Assembly: GCA_003149065.1 (NCBI GenBank)
Contig: QGFZ01000003.1
Location: 353,501 to 417,500, forward strand
Source: Ruminococcaceae bacterium R-25
Lineage (GTDB): Bacteria > Bacillota > Clostridia > Saccharofermentanales > Saccharofermentanaceae
Length of the DNA: 64,000 nucleotides
Direction: 5' to 3'
Positions 7,285 to 16,093 of this stretch are shown here, one piece after another. Position 1 is the first letter of the stretch. Every line of letters starts with the position of its first letter. A model generated the notes under the pieces. It did not search any database and was not told where the DNA came from. It was given only the letters and a program-made list of their open reading frames with translations. A program made the translations under genes and the position numbers.

Positions 7285-8528
7285 TGAGTAAGAATATTGG
7301 AATAATTGGCGGCGGAACAGCGGGCCTTTTTGCGGCTTGCCAGTTAAAAAGGCTTTCCAAAGATACCGATATCCGGGTAACCATCCTGGAGAAAAATCCC
7401 GTTCCCGGCAAAAAGCTCACGCTCACAGGCCATGGCCGCTGCAATATTACCAACAGAAAAGATATTTCAAAGCTTAAAGAGGGCTACCACGAAGCCGAAA
7501 AGTTCCTGTATCCGGCATTAATGGAATTCGGACCGGAAGATACGATCGCATTTTTCGAGAACGAGATCGGTCTTCCGACCAAAGAAGAAGACAATAACAG
7601 GATCTTCCCTGTATGCGACAGCGCAGTAAAGGTCAGAGATGCACTTGTTTCTTATATTTCGTCTGATACTGAGATAATCTTAGGCGCTGATGTTACCTCA
7701 ATTAACACGGGCTTAGGATTTGAGATAAGCACTTCGAAAGGAAGTTTTGTCTTCGATTACCTGATCCTTTCTGCCGGAGGAAGCTCATTCCCCAATACCG
7801 GTTCTGTCGGAGATTCCTACAGGTTCTTAAGTTCTTTGGGACATGAAGTTATTCCGGCAAGGGGTGCGCTGGCACCTGTTATGGCTGACGAAAAGTCTCT
7901 TGGCTTTTGCAAGTCTTTGAGCGGCGTGTCAGTAACAGCATCCGTTTCGCTTTATAGTGAAGGGAAGAAGGCAGCATCCAAAACCGCAGACATACTGTTT
8001 GCCGAGTTTGGTCTCACTGGTCCTGCGGTGATGGAGATTTCCAGAGAAGTGCCTGCCGATATTGCAGGAAAGGATGTATATCTGGAATTGGATCTCGTAC
8101 CTTCCATGAGTGACGAAGAGTTTGACAGGGAAATTCTTAACCTGATAGAGCAGCACGCCGACACGAAGATCACCACGCTGTTATCAAGGTTCGTGCCCCA
8201 GTCGGTTGCATCGGAGATCACAGAAAGGGCAGGTGTTGAAGGCCTTTACGCGCAGGGCTTTACAAAGGAGAACCGCAGGAACCTCTGCCGTGAAATGAAG
8301 CATCTCAAGATCGGCCTTGCAAGTGCCCCTGACCTTAAGATCGCATATGTCACCAGAGGCGGCGCTTCTTTAAAGCAGGTAGACAGAAAGACCATGCAGT
8401 CCAAGGTGGTTCCCGGTCTTTACATAATCGGAGAGGCTTTGGATATCGACGGTATCAGCGGCGGATATAATCTTCAGGCCTGCATGAGTGAAGCATATCT
8501 TGCGGCCAAGGATATAATCAGGCAATAA
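7284..8528 (+). CDS. HI0933-family (BaiN-like) FAD-dependent oxidoreductase
   Basis: 414 residues, the family's usual length. GIIGGGTAGL at residues 5-14 is the dinucleotide-binding loop; GHGRCNITN near residues 50-58 and the C-terminal GGYNLQACMSEAYLAA are family signatures. Members bind FAD in the cytosol; physiological substrates are mostly unknown, with BaiN of a gut Clostridium linked to bile-acid reduction. Translation is coupled to the small gene upstream. Confidence 0.9.
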   Translation: MSKNIGIIGGGTAGLFAACQLKRLSKDTDIRVTILEKNPVPGKKLTLTGHGRCNITNRKDISKLKEGYHEAEKFLYPALMEFGPEDTIAFFENEIGLPTKEEDNNRIFPVCDSAVKVRDALVSYISSDTEIILGADVTSINTGLGFEISTSKGSFVFDYLILSAGGSSFPNTGSVGDSYRFLSSLGHEVIPARGALAPVMADEKSLGFCKSLSGVSVTASVSLYSEGKKAASKTADILFAEFGLTGPAVMEISREVPADIAGKDVYLELDLVPSMSDEEFDREILNLIEQHADTKITTLLSRFVPQSVASEITERAGVEGLYAQGFTKENRRNLCREMKHLKIGLASAPDLKIAYVTRGGASLKQVDRKTMQSKVVPGLYIIGEALDIDGISGGYNLQACMSEAYLAAKDIIRQ

Positions 8529-8533
8529 AAAAA

Positions 8534-8555
8534 CGCCTTCAACCAAGGCGCTTTT
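8534..8555. terminator. Intrinsic terminator, probably bidirectional
   Basis: Stem CGCCTT/AAGGCG with a 5-nt loop is followed by CTTTT on the plus strand and flanked by a run of A (T on the minus strand). It lies between the convergent flavoprotein and divIC-like genes. Confidence 0.75.
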
Positions 8556-8577
8556 CAATTATTTATTCAGTTATTTA

Positions 8578-8889
8578 TCAATTGTACTTATCGCCAGATA
8601 CTCTGAAGATGACTTCGCCGGGATAGACCATGTCGAGCTGGGTTCTTGCGACGCTCTCGACATAAGAATCGTCCTTGCCGAATTCCTCCTGGGCTCTTAT
8701 CTGCTTAAGCTTGTCTGCCAGGGCTTCTGACTGTGCGACGAGGGAAGAGTTCTCTGCCTTAAGGCGTTCTTTCTGTCTGTTGATGTTGGCATATTTGGTC
8801 AGGCAAAGGATTCCTACGACAACGCAGACGATGCAGATCATTGCCGTTAAGAAAGATATACCGCCGGTTTTGCGTCTGACTTTGCGCAA
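8578..8889 (-). CDS. DivIC/FtsL-like septum formation initiator
   Basis: 103 residues: a short basic N-terminus, one membrane segment (about 12-32), then a coiled coil (NINRQKERLKAENSSLVAQSEALADKL) and a C-terminal VYPGEVIF-type segment as in DivIC. The start is TTG: GGAGG lies 6 bases upstream and no ATG is better placed. DivIC works in the FtsB/FtsL/FtsQ divisome complex at the outer face of the membrane. It is the last gene of the dnaX-ybaB-recR-rqcP direction, about 110 bp after rqcP. Confidence 0.85.
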   Translation of the reverse strand: MRKVRRKTGGISFLTAMICIVCVVVGILCLTKYANINRQKERLKAENSSLVAQSEALADKLKQIRAQEEFGKDDSYVESVARTQLDMVYPGEVIFRVSGDKYN

Positions 8890-8930
8890 AATATGCCTCC
8901 ATAAAAAAGGTTATATACAGTTATTATTAC

Positions 8931-8965
8931 TTAACCCCGGGTTCAAAACAACAACCCGGGGTTAA
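8931..8965. repeat. 13-bp perfect inverted repeat between rqcP and divIC
   Basis: TTAACCCCGGGTT / AACCCGGGGTTAA around a 9-nt loop. Very stable in either transcript, but with no T-run beyond it, so it is not a canonical terminator. It could be a processing or partial-termination site between rqcP and the divIC-like gene. Confidence 0.7.
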
Positions 8966-9002
8966 ACTTAAAGTACTTGTAATATTAGAAGACGGCAAGA
9001 CG

Positions 9003-9245
9003 TCATTCGAGAAGTTCGTACATCGAAGCCGCTTCTTCTTTCCTGACGGTCTCCTGAAGCGATAAGACCTTGAACTTGACTTCGCCGCTACCGAAAAGAA
9101 TGGTGACCACATCGCCGACCTTAAGCTTTACGGAAGGCTTTGCTGGTTTTCCGTTAACTGTGACTCTGCCGGCCTGGCAGACGTCGTTTGCAACGGTCCT
9201 GCGCTTGATCACTCTGGACAATTTAAGGAATTTATCAAGCCTCAT
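9003..9245 (-). CDS. rqcP: RqcP, S4-domain ribosome quality control factor
   Basis: 80 residues made almost entirely of an S4 RNA-binding domain (MRLDKFLKLSRVIKRRTVAN...VNGKPAKPS..LKVGDVV). In Firmicutes RqcP (YabO) binds stalled 50S subunits with RqcH during alanine tailing. Its start overlaps the end of recR by 11 nt, so translation is coupled. Confidence 0.9.
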   Translation of the reverse strand: MRLDKFLKLSRVIKRRTVANDVCQAGRVTVNGKPAKPSVKLKVGDVVTILFGSGEVKFKVLSLQETVRKEEAASMYELLE

Positions 9246-9858
9246 TATTGTCTCCTGTAAGCATTACGCGTCCTTTCAAAGCGGAAAGGAGCGTTAAGTC
9301 ATCTGCATATTCAATATCAGAACCCATGGGAAGACCGGATGCCAGCCTTGATACCTTGATGCCGGAAGGACCCAGCATTCTTGAAAGGTAAAGGGCAGTG
9401 GCATTGCCTTCTGCTGTCTGGTTAGTAGCAACGATAACCTCAGTAATCTCAGGATGATCTGCCAAACGCTTGATAAGGTCAGGGATAGTCGTATCCGAAA
9501 TACTCATGGACTTCATGGGGTTAAATACACCGTGAAGAACATGGTAAAGTCCCTTATACTCGTGAGCTCTCTCAAAGGTAGAGACATCTCTGGGCGATTC
9601 GACGACCAGAACAGTTGTCTTATCTCTTAAGGGATCAGAGCAGATAGGGCAGGGGTCAGAGTCTGTGAAATTCTGACAGCAGGAGCATCTTTTCGTAGAC
9701 TGCCTTGCTGCCATTATCGAAGACGTCAAAGCCTCGGCATCCTTATCGTCCATTGAGAGGATGTGGAATGCCAGACGCTGTGCAGACTTGCCTCCTATGC
9801 CGGGAAGACTGCTGAGCTGAGCTATGAGATTCTGAATTGAAGGCGAATATCTTGCCAT
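9235..9858 (-). CDS. recR: Recombination protein RecR
   Basis: 207 residues: N-terminal helix-hairpin-helix (SLPGIGGKSAQRLAFHIL), four-cysteine zinc finger (CSCCQNF..PCPIC, about 58-73), then a Toprim domain (VVESPRDV). RecR forms a DNA clamp with RecO/RecF in gap repair. The dnaX-ybaB-recR order is the classic Firmicute arrangement. Confidence 0.96.
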   Translation of the reverse strand: MARYSPSIQNLIAQLSSLPGIGGKSAQRLAFHILSMDDKDAEALTSSIMAARQSTKRCSCCQNFTDSDPCPICSDPLRDKTTVLVVESPRDVSTFERAHEYKGLYHVLHGVFNPMKSMSISDTTIPDLIKRLADHPEITEVIVATNQTAEGNATALYLSRMLGPSGIKVSRLASGLPMGSDIEYADDLTLLSALKGRVMLTGDNNEA

Positions 9859-9860
9859 TA

Positions 9861-10199
9861 TCAGAAGGGCATCTTCATGCCGCCGGTGATGGCGCCGATG
9901 CGTTCCTGGTTGGTCTTGTCGATCTGTGCCAGAGCCTGGTTAGCTGCAGCGATGATGAGATCCTGGAGACCTTCGATATCATCGGGATCGACAACATCCT
10001 TAGCGATCTCAACGCTCTCAAGCTGGTGCTTGCCGGTAACGACTACCTTAACGAGCTCGCCGCCTGCTGTGCCTGTAAAACGCATTTCCTGGATCTCGGC
10101 CTGAGCCATCTCGATCTGTCTCTGCATTCTCTGAGCCTGAGCCATTACCTGACTCATATTGCCGCCCATTCCCATTCCGCCGCGGAATCCTTTTGCCAT
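9861..10199 (-). CDS. YbaB/EbfC-family nucleoid-associated protein
   Basis: 112 residues with a Gly/Met-rich N-terminus (GFRGGMGMGGNMSQVMAQAQRMQ) and the family core MRFTGTAGGELVKVVVTGKHQLESVEI. YbaB proteins are small dimeric DNA-binding proteins. It sits 2 bp before recR and 39 bp after dnaX. Confidence 0.94.
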   Translation of the reverse strand: MAKGFRGGMGMGGNMSQVMAQAQRMQRQIEMAQAEIQEMRFTGTAGGELVKVVVTGKHQLESVEIAKDVVDPDDIEGLQDLIIAAANQALAQIDKTNQERIGAITGGMKMPF

Positions 10200-10238
10200 G
10201 TTAAAAACCTCCGAAATATTATCTAATCAATTATATGT

Positions 10239-12539
10239 TCAGTCACCGAAATGAAAATCCGTAGGAACGCCCAGGTTCTGTGAGCGCTCGTTCAAGTCAT
10301 CGAGCTTTCTGTCGAGCTCGGACTCCTGATTCTTTTTCTGCTGTTCCGTATACATTTTCTGTGTGCAGAGGTAAAGATGCTCTGCACCGAACTCGTCCTT
10401 GATGCCGGCAGAGATCTGCCTGAACGCCTGGGACTTCTTAAGATTGGACAAGAGCTTGATGTCCTTGTCTTCGAAAACGATATAAGCTGAAGTGCCGTCC
10501 TTTTTGAGCTTTGTCTGCTCCAATATGACAGCGATATTGTCATTGCTCTCCTTGAGCTTTGACGTGATATTGGTCCATCTGAAATCGATATCAGCAGCCT
10601 CGCTGAATGTGGGGGTTCTGACACCGGACTTAGGTCTGCCGTCAACGATAAGGCCGCTCTTGTCAGCCTGGACAGCAAGTTGTGAACGCTTTACTGCAGG
10701 AGCCTCTTCCTTAGGTTCTTCCTTAGCACCGGCATCGTCTTCGAGATCTCTTAAGAAAGATGAAGCAAGGCCTGCAAATATGCCTGTAGAAGGCGGCGCC
10801 GGAGTATCATCGGGAAGATTGAAAGAGAAGTTGGAAGGCTCTTCGGGTTCTTCCGGCTCATCAGGCTCATCGTAACCAAAGCTTAACTGCGGTTCGGTTT
10901 CTCTGGGCATGAACGAGAAGATGGTAGGCTCGGAGTGCTCGTTGAAAGATTCATCTCCGGGAATATAAACGTCGTCATCAGGATCTGAAGAAGGCTCTTC
11001 AGGTTCATCAGGCTCTCTTACAGAAGGCTCTTCTGCCTTGGGAGTAAAGAGTGCATCAAAAGGAGAGGGAGCAGGTTCAGATACCTTGGGTTCAGCTTTC
11101 TCAGGCTCATTTGAAGGAGCTGAATTGAACGGGAATAATCCTGAAGGTGCTGAAGAAGGCTGGGGTCTGTAGGGAGCAGGTGAAGGCTGCGGCCTATAAG
11201 GTTCAGGTGCAGCAAAAGAAGTCTTAGGTGCTTCTGCAGGCTTATCCTCAATCTTTGTTTCAGGCTCTTCTGCCTTTTGGGGCTCAGAAACAGTAGTAAG
11301 AGGATCGAAATCCTTAACAGGTGCTGCCTCTTTCTTTGGTTCAGCTATCGGCTCCTTTTTATCTTCCAATGTGATCTTTGAAGCAGCTTCTGCCTGCTTT
11401 TTCTCAAAGTCAGGAATAACGATAGGTGTTACCGGCAGTGCAGACTTTCTACCGCAAAGACGCATGAGCATGAGTTCAAAGCTCGTCGGAATATCAGGAG
11501 ACTTTCTAAGCTCGGCATATTCCTTGGAGAGGTAGCTGATATAACCGGTCAATGTATCGGCGCTGACCTTGGCAGCTGTCTGATACATATCCTTTATGGT
11601 CTCTTTGGGATAGGGCAGATAGATAATGGGGTCTGCCTTAACTCTGATAATGAGAAGATCCCTGAAATATGCTGCAAGATCCAATGTGAAACGTGCCTGG
11701 TTCTTGCCTGAAGCATTTAAGATCTCGCAAAGGTCGATAAGTTCGTCGAACCTTGCGTCGATAAGGCAGTTAGCCATCTTGAAAAGGAATGAGCTGTCTA
11801 CCGTACCTGTGATCCTCTCAACATCCTGTGAGTTGATCTCTTTGTCGCCGCCTGAGATAGCGGATATTTGATCTAAGAGTGAGAGTGCATCACGGAGTGC
11901 GCCGTCTGATCTGGAAGCGATGAGACGGAGGGCATCGTCCGATGCCTTGATACCGGACTTGCCGCAGACTTCTCTTAATCTGCCGGAAATGAGCTCGATC
12001 GGGATACGCTTGAAGTCATATCTCTGGCAGCGTGAAATGATCGTTGCAGGGATCTTATCGGATTCTGTTGTAGCGAAAAGGAATATTACATGCTTCGGAG
12101 GTTCCTCGATCGTCTTAAGAAGAGCGTTGAACGCACCCTTTGAGAGCATGTGGACCTCGTCGATTATATATACCTTGTAAGTGGTTCTTGTAGGAGCGAA
12201 ATTGACTTCCTGAAGGATAGGTCTGATATCGTCTACGCCGTTGTTTGAAGCGGCGTCCATCTCGGTAACATCGAGAATGGAACCGTCAAGGATACCCTTA
12301 CATGTGGGGCACTCGTTACACGGATTGCCGTTAACGGGGTGCTCGCAGTTGACACTTCTGGCGAAGATCTTTGCGATAGTTGTCTTTCCCGTACCATGCT
12401 GGCCGCAGAAAAGATAAGCATGAGCGAGTTTCTTAGATACTACGGATTGCCTTAAAGCAGTAACAGCGGCTTCCTGACCGACAACGTCATCGAAAGTAAG
12501 GGGCCTGTACTGTCTGTAGAGAACGATATGATCTTCCAT
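10239..12539 (-). CDS. dnaX: DNA polymerase III subunit gamma/tau
   Basis: 766 residues, long for the family. The clamp-loader ATPase part (residues 1 to about 370) shows Walker A GQHGTGKT (46-53), the zinc-binding cysteine cluster (CEHPVNGNPCNECPTC), DEVHML and the SRC sensor motif. Residues of roughly 370-620 are low-complexity Pro/Glu-rich sequence including a repeated PYRPQPS element, then a C-terminal domain (about 640-766) that resembles the tau polymerase-contact region. DnaX assembles the replicative clamp loader. It lies 46 bp behind the SRP RNA. Confidence 0.96.
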   Translation of the reverse strand: MEDHIVLYRQYRPLTFDDVVGQEAAVTALRQSVVSKKLAHAYLFCGQHGTGKTTIAKIFARSVNCEHPVNGNPCNECPTCKGILDGSILDVTEMDAASNNGVDDIRPILQEVNFAPTRTTYKVYIIDEVHMLSKGAFNALLKTIEEPPKHVIFLFATTESDKIPATIISRCQRYDFKRIPIELISGRLREVCGKSGIKASDDALRLIASRSDGALRDALSLLDQISAISGGDKEINSQDVERITGTVDSSFLFKMANCLIDARFDELIDLCEILNASGKNQARFTLDLAAYFRDLLIIRVKADPIIYLPYPKETIKDMYQTAAKVSADTLTGYISYLSKEYAELRKSPDIPTSFELMLMRLCGRKSALPVTPIVIPDFEKKQAEAASKITLEDKKEPIAEPKKEAAPVKDFDPLTTVSEPQKAEEPETKIEDKPAEAPKTSFAAPEPYRPQPSPAPYRPQPSSAPSGLFPFNSAPSNEPEKAEPKVSEPAPSPFDALFTPKAEEPSVREPDEPEEPSSDPDDDVYIPGDESFNEHSEPTIFSFMPRETEPQLSFGYDEPDEPEEPEEPSNFSFNLPDDTPAPPSTGIFAGLASSFLRDLEDDAGAKEEPKEEAPAVKRSQLAVQADKSGLIVDGRPKSGVRTPTFSEAADIDFRWTNITSKLKESNDNIAVILEQTKLKKDGTSAYIVFEDKDIKLLSNLKKSQAFRQISAGIKDEFGAEHLYLCTQKMYTEQQKKNQESELDRKLDDLNERSQNLGVPTDFHFGD

Positions 12540-12570
12540 AGTTATTCCTTAAAATCCGAATTCAAAAACC

Positions 12571-12585
12571 TAAATAAAAAAGCCC
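12571..12585 (-). terminator. U-tract after the SRP RNA terminal helix
   Basis: On the minus strand the closing GCGGGACGGGC of the SRP RNA runs straight into TTTTTTATTTAG, so the RNA's own terminal helix can serve as an intrinsic terminator ahead of dnaX. Confidence 0.6.
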
Positions 12586-12723
12586 GTCCCGCCCGAACTG
12601 CCGTCGGTAAGGCAAACCCGCGGCGCACTCCGTAAACCGCTTACTGCTGCTTCCTTCCGGACCTGACAGGGTTCACAGCCCGAAATCGCACGGGACCTTG
12701 GCCGGCGGCAGACCGCGCGGGAC
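12586..12723 (-). ncRNA. ffs: SRP RNA (4.5S-type)
   Basis: The minus strand carries the diagnostic domain IV: GTCAGGTCCGGAAGGAAGCA followed by GCAG. The ends pair (GTCCCGC with GCGGGAC, then CTGCCG with CGGCAG), giving a hairpin RNA of about 138 nt. The position before dnaX is conserved in Firmicutes. The RNA binds Ffh and delivers ribosomes to the membrane. Exact ends are inferred from the terminal helix. Confidence 0.93.
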
Positions 12724-12746
12724 GAACTCTTATTTCAAACATAAGG

Positions 12747-12752
12747 ATTATA
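12747..12752 (-). promoter_or_regulatory. -10 element of the SRP RNA promoter
   Basis: A perfect TATAAT on the minus strand starts about 24 nt upstream of the paired 5' end of the RNA. I find no good -35 at 17 bp. The rest of 12753-12886 is AT-rich, with a GCGAAC/GTTCGC hairpin (12836-12850) and nothing else I can support. Confidence 0.5.
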
Positions 12753-12886
12753 TCATAAAAGATAATAATAACTATTCAATTAATAGGACAGATATCTGAT
12801 AAGCGAATAATAATCGAGCCTGCTTTTCTGCACAAGCGAACGAAGTTCGCGCTTAAAGCCCTAAGCAAGCGAGAATATTTTGAGTG

Positions 12887-14128
12887 TCATTTATAACAGG
12901 TTTCGATGAATTTCTGAGTGTAACTGCCGAGTGTTGCAATGGCTGTGCCTGCATCTTCGGAAGAATAAGCTTCAACGTAGATTATCAGTGCAAAAGGCTC
13001 CTTATAATCGATGATTGCACATTCCATATATGCTTTGCGCTCGGTATTGCGTCCGAGAATATGTAAGATCCTGGTGTCCTGGGGGAAAGCTGCTATGAGA
13101 GGTGAATCAACTTCATTTGCAGCCAGATCGTTGATAAGACGCTGGTTAACCTGAGGGTTGCTCGTAAATGTGTGGTAAATGTAGGAGAGGTACTGACCCA
13201 TGTCATAACAGGAGATAGTTCCTGATGTACGGTATTCCTTTCCGCTGTAATCCTTGTAGACGACCTTGTCATCGTAGGATATATAACTGCTTATCTTCTT
13301 GATCTGTGCGATCGTTTCTTCCATGCCGCCGAGATTCTGTATCACGTAATTTAATGCGATGCTGTCATTTTTCGCGAGCGCGTAATAGAGGATAGTTCTC
13401 ATATAGAACTGCTTTCCGTATGAGTAGTTCTTGGCTATATAAGAAGAATTACGCGAGCCCTTGAAACTGCTGTCGTAAGTTACGATCTCTGATAAGGGAC
13501 CTGTAACTCCGGCATTCTTGTCGTAATAAGCGATCGCGACCGGGATAGCCATAGCTCCGGAAGGAACGACGGGATCGATATCATCGACTCCTAAGCGTTC
13601 GCCGGTGGAAAGCGAGATGAACTCATAGCAGATCCTCATATTTTCATGGTTGTTCTGGTAAGCAACGACCTGCTCCTTGAGGTCGTCCAGATAAACAGCG
13701 CGCTGCTGATAGGATACGGTCTGGATCTCTATGGGTTTGAAACTGAAGTTCCTGTCTTCCATGAAAGGATCGGGCGAATTGTTTTGTGATTTGCCCGGAT
13801 CTTCAGGAGAGAGGGTAGGAGTAGGCGATGCAGCGAGCACCGCGTGCGGGACGGTGGTCGTTGCAGTCGTCGTTACTTCTGTTGTTGTTTCGGTTGTTGT
13901 GTGGACGGGTCTCTGGTATGCCGAATATTCGGTAGTAGTGCTGGTGGCAGCGCCGACAAGACCGGGATACATAAGACGGTACGTATCCTGGGCAGAAGCG
14001 ATCGAACTTATAAATACGACTATGAAAGCGATCACGAGCATGATCAGTATGATCACGAGTGTGCGCTTTTTACGGGACGTCTTTATCCCTTCTGCTTTTT
14101 TCAGAAATGTCGGATTCGGTCTTACCAT
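12887..14128 (-). CDS. Membrane-anchored beta-lactamase-fold protein lacking catalytic residues
   Basis: 413 residues: cytoplasmic basic stretch, one membrane anchor (about 22-44), a Thr/Pro-rich stalk (about 60-125), then a domain resembling class A beta-lactamase (Beta-lactamase2). The catalytic motifs are lost. SxxK reads GAMA (Ser to Gly191, Lys to Ala194, placed by the conserved PVA that follows); SDN reads NDS; KTG reads GRN. The fold is therefore likely but hydrolysis is not. It may bind peptidoglycan or a ligand outside the cell (inference). It starts 6 bp after fhs ends and is probably in the same transcript. Confidence 0.8.
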   Translation of the reverse strand: MVRPNPTFLKKAEGIKTSRKKRTLVIILIMLVIAFIVVFISSIASAQDTYRLMYPGLVGAATSTTTEYSAYQRPVHTTTETTTEVTTTATTTVPHAVLAASPTPTLSPEDPGKSQNNSPDPFMEDRNFSFKPIEIQTVSYQQRAVYLDDLKEQVVAYQNNHENMRICYEFISLSTGERLGVDDIDPVVPSGAMAIPVAIAYYDKNAGVTGPLSEIVTYDSSFKGSRNSSYIAKNYSYGKQFYMRTILYYALAKNDSIALNYVIQNLGGMEETIAQIKKISSYISYDDKVVYKDYSGKEYRTSGTISCYDMGQYLSYIYHTFTSNPQVNQRLINDLAANEVDSPLIAAFPQDTRILHILGRNTERKAYMECAIIDYKEPFALIIYVEAYSSEDAGTAIATLGSYTQKFIETCYK

Positions 14129-14134
14129 TAAATA

Positions 14135-15808
14135 TCAGAACAGTCCTGTAATTATACCGTTGTTATCGATGTCGATATCCATTGCGGCAGGATGGGGAGG
14201 AAGTCCCGGCATTGTTACGATGGTGCCTGTAAGGATTACGAGATAGCCTGCGCCTGCAGAAATATAGCAGTCTCTGACAGTGAGGGTGAAGCCTTCAGGA
14301 TTGCCGAGCTTCTTCGGATCGTCTGACAATGAATATTGTGTCTTTGCGATGCAGATAGGGAGATTGCCGTAGCCCTTCTTGACGAATTCGTCGATCTTAG
14401 CCTGTGCTTCGGGAAGAATATCTACCTTGCCTGCGCCGTAAACCTTTGTTGCTACCTTTGTGATCTTCTCTTCGACAGAATCTGTGAGCTCATAGCTGTA
14501 GACAGGATTCTTGGGCTTGTTCTGACCTAAGATGGAGAGAGCCTTGTTAGCGAGCTCGATGCCGCCTTCGCCGCCCTTTGCGAAGATCTCGGCAGGAGCG
14601 AACTCAGCGCCTGTAGCCTTGCATGCTTCTTCAACGATAGCGAGTTCTTCTTCGGTATCTGTGAGGAATCTGTTGGATGCAACGAGAACCGGGATGCCGA
14701 AATTCTGCATGTTCTGAATATGTCTCAATACGTTTGCAAGACCTGCCTTAACAGCTTCCGGATTAGGATTGGAGAGCTCTGCCTTGGGAATGCCTGCATT
14801 GTATTTAAGAGATCTTACTGTAGTAACGATCACTACGAGATCAGGCCAGATGCCCAGGTTTCTGCACTTGATATCGAGGAACTTCTCCGCACCTAAGTCA
14901 GCACCGAAGCCTGCTTCGGTAACTACGATGTCGCTGAGCTTCAATGCTGTCTTTGTTGCGATGCATGTGTTGCAACCGTGTGAGATGTTTGCGAAAGGTC
15001 CGCCGTGAACTAAAGCGGGAACACCTTCGAGAGACTGGACGAGGTTAGGGCACATAGCGTCCTTGAGGCATGTAACGAGGCTTCCCGTAGCTCCGAGCTG
15101 GCCTGCCGTTACGATGTTTCCGTCCATATCGTAAGCTATTGCGATCCTGTCTAATCTGACCTTGAGGTCATCCATGTCCTTAGCAAGGCAGAGGATAGCC
15201 ATAATCTCGGATGCGGCAGTGATCTGGAAGATCTCAGGACGTGTAACGCCCTTTGTGCCGCCGCCGACACCTACTGTTACTGAACGGAGGCATCTGTCGT
15301 TCATGTCGAGACATCTCTTCCAAAGGATCCTGTCTTTATCTATGTTAAGACTGTTGCCCTGGAAAAGATGGTTGTCTATAAGTGCTGCAAGAAGGTTGTT
15401 TGCAGTTGTGATCGCATGGAGATCGCCTGTGAAATGCAGGTTGATGTCTTCCATTGGAACGACCTGTGAATAACCGCCGCCACAGGCACCGCCCTTAACG
15501 CCGAATACAGGTCCTAACGAGGGTTCTCTTAATGCGAGGATAGGATTCTTGCCAACGAGCTTTAAGCCCTGTGCAAGACCAATGCTTACTGTTGTCTTGC
15601 CTTCGCCTGCCGGCGTAGGGTTCATCGCGGTAACGAGGATGAGTTTTGCGTCCGGTCTTTCAGGAAGGTTCTGGATGTAGTCTAACGGAAGTTTAGCCTT
15701 GTATTTACCATACAATTCGAGCTTTTCTGGATCGATTCCGGCCTGCTCTGCTACTTCTGTAATGGGCTTGATCTTTGCGCTCTGAGCTATCTCGATGTCA
15801 CTAAGCAT
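14135..15808 (-). CDS. fhs: Formate-tetrahydrofolate ligase
   Basis: 557 residues, the normal size. TPAGEGKTT at 65-73 is the ATP-binding loop, followed by LREPSLGPVFGVKGGACGGGYSQV and FTGDLHAI, both Fhs signatures. It makes 10-formyl-THF from formate, ATP and THF, typical of anaerobic one-carbon metabolism. RBS AGGAGAGG precedes the ATG. Confidence 0.97.
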   Translation of the reverse strand: MLSDIEIAQSAKIKPITEVAEQAGIDPEKLELYGKYKAKLPLDYIQNLPERPDAKLILVTAMNPTPAGEGKTTVSIGLAQGLKLVGKNPILALREPSLGPVFGVKGGACGGGYSQVVPMEDINLHFTGDLHAITTANNLLAALIDNHLFQGNSLNIDKDRILWKRCLDMNDRCLRSVTVGVGGGTKGVTRPEIFQITAASEIMAILCLAKDMDDLKVRLDRIAIAYDMDGNIVTAGQLGATGSLVTCLKDAMCPNLVQSLEGVPALVHGGPFANISHGCNTCIATKTALKLSDIVVTEAGFGADLGAEKFLDIKCRNLGIWPDLVVIVTTVRSLKYNAGIPKAELSNPNPEAVKAGLANVLRHIQNMQNFGIPVLVASNRFLTDTEEELAIVEEACKATGAEFAPAEIFAKGGEGGIELANKALSILGQNKPKNPVYSYELTDSVEEKITKVATKVYGAGKVDILPEAQAKIDEFVKKGYGNLPICIAKTQYSLSDDPKKLGNPEGFTLTVRDCYISAGAGYLVILTGTIVTMPGLPPHPAAMDIDIDNNGIITGLF

Positions 15809-15846
15809 TGTGGTCCTCTCCTATCTGTTTTTTAAAGATAAATACG

Positions 15847-15875
15847 ATTGTATTGTAAAAGAACATCCATTTCAA
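15847..15875 (-). promoter_or_regulatory. Promoter of fhs
   Basis: On the minus strand TTGAAA (15875-15870) and TACAAT (15852-15847) are separated by 17 bp, about 40 bp upstream of the ATG. Confidence 0.65.
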
Positions 15876-15978
15876 TCAGGGTAAAAGGCAGTTTGTAAGA
15901 ATTTCGCTGATTTGACGGGCGGACCACTACATTTTGTAGGATATGTGGCATTTTTTTACTAAATATTGTGTTTCCGCG

Positions 15979-16007
15979 TTGACAATATATCAAGGAAATG
16001 TTAGTAT
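15979..16007 (+). promoter_or_regulatory. Promoter of veg
   Basis: TTGACA (15979-15984), 17-bp spacer, TAGTAT (16002-16007). This leaves a leader of about 80 nt before the Veg start codon. Confidence 0.7.
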
Positions 16008-16093
16008 TGGTCCAAGTTTGGTAATATTTCCGTAATGTTCCTTTAAAACGTTTGCAATATTTATCAACTAATCTCCGGGTGGAGGGAAAACCT

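Noticed and set aside
15929..15941. CTACA-TTT-TGTAG dyad near fhs/veg as another BlaI operator
   Set aside because: Spacing is 3 bp instead of 2 and the outer TT/AA arms are missing, so it does not match the operators at 749 and 3786-3884.
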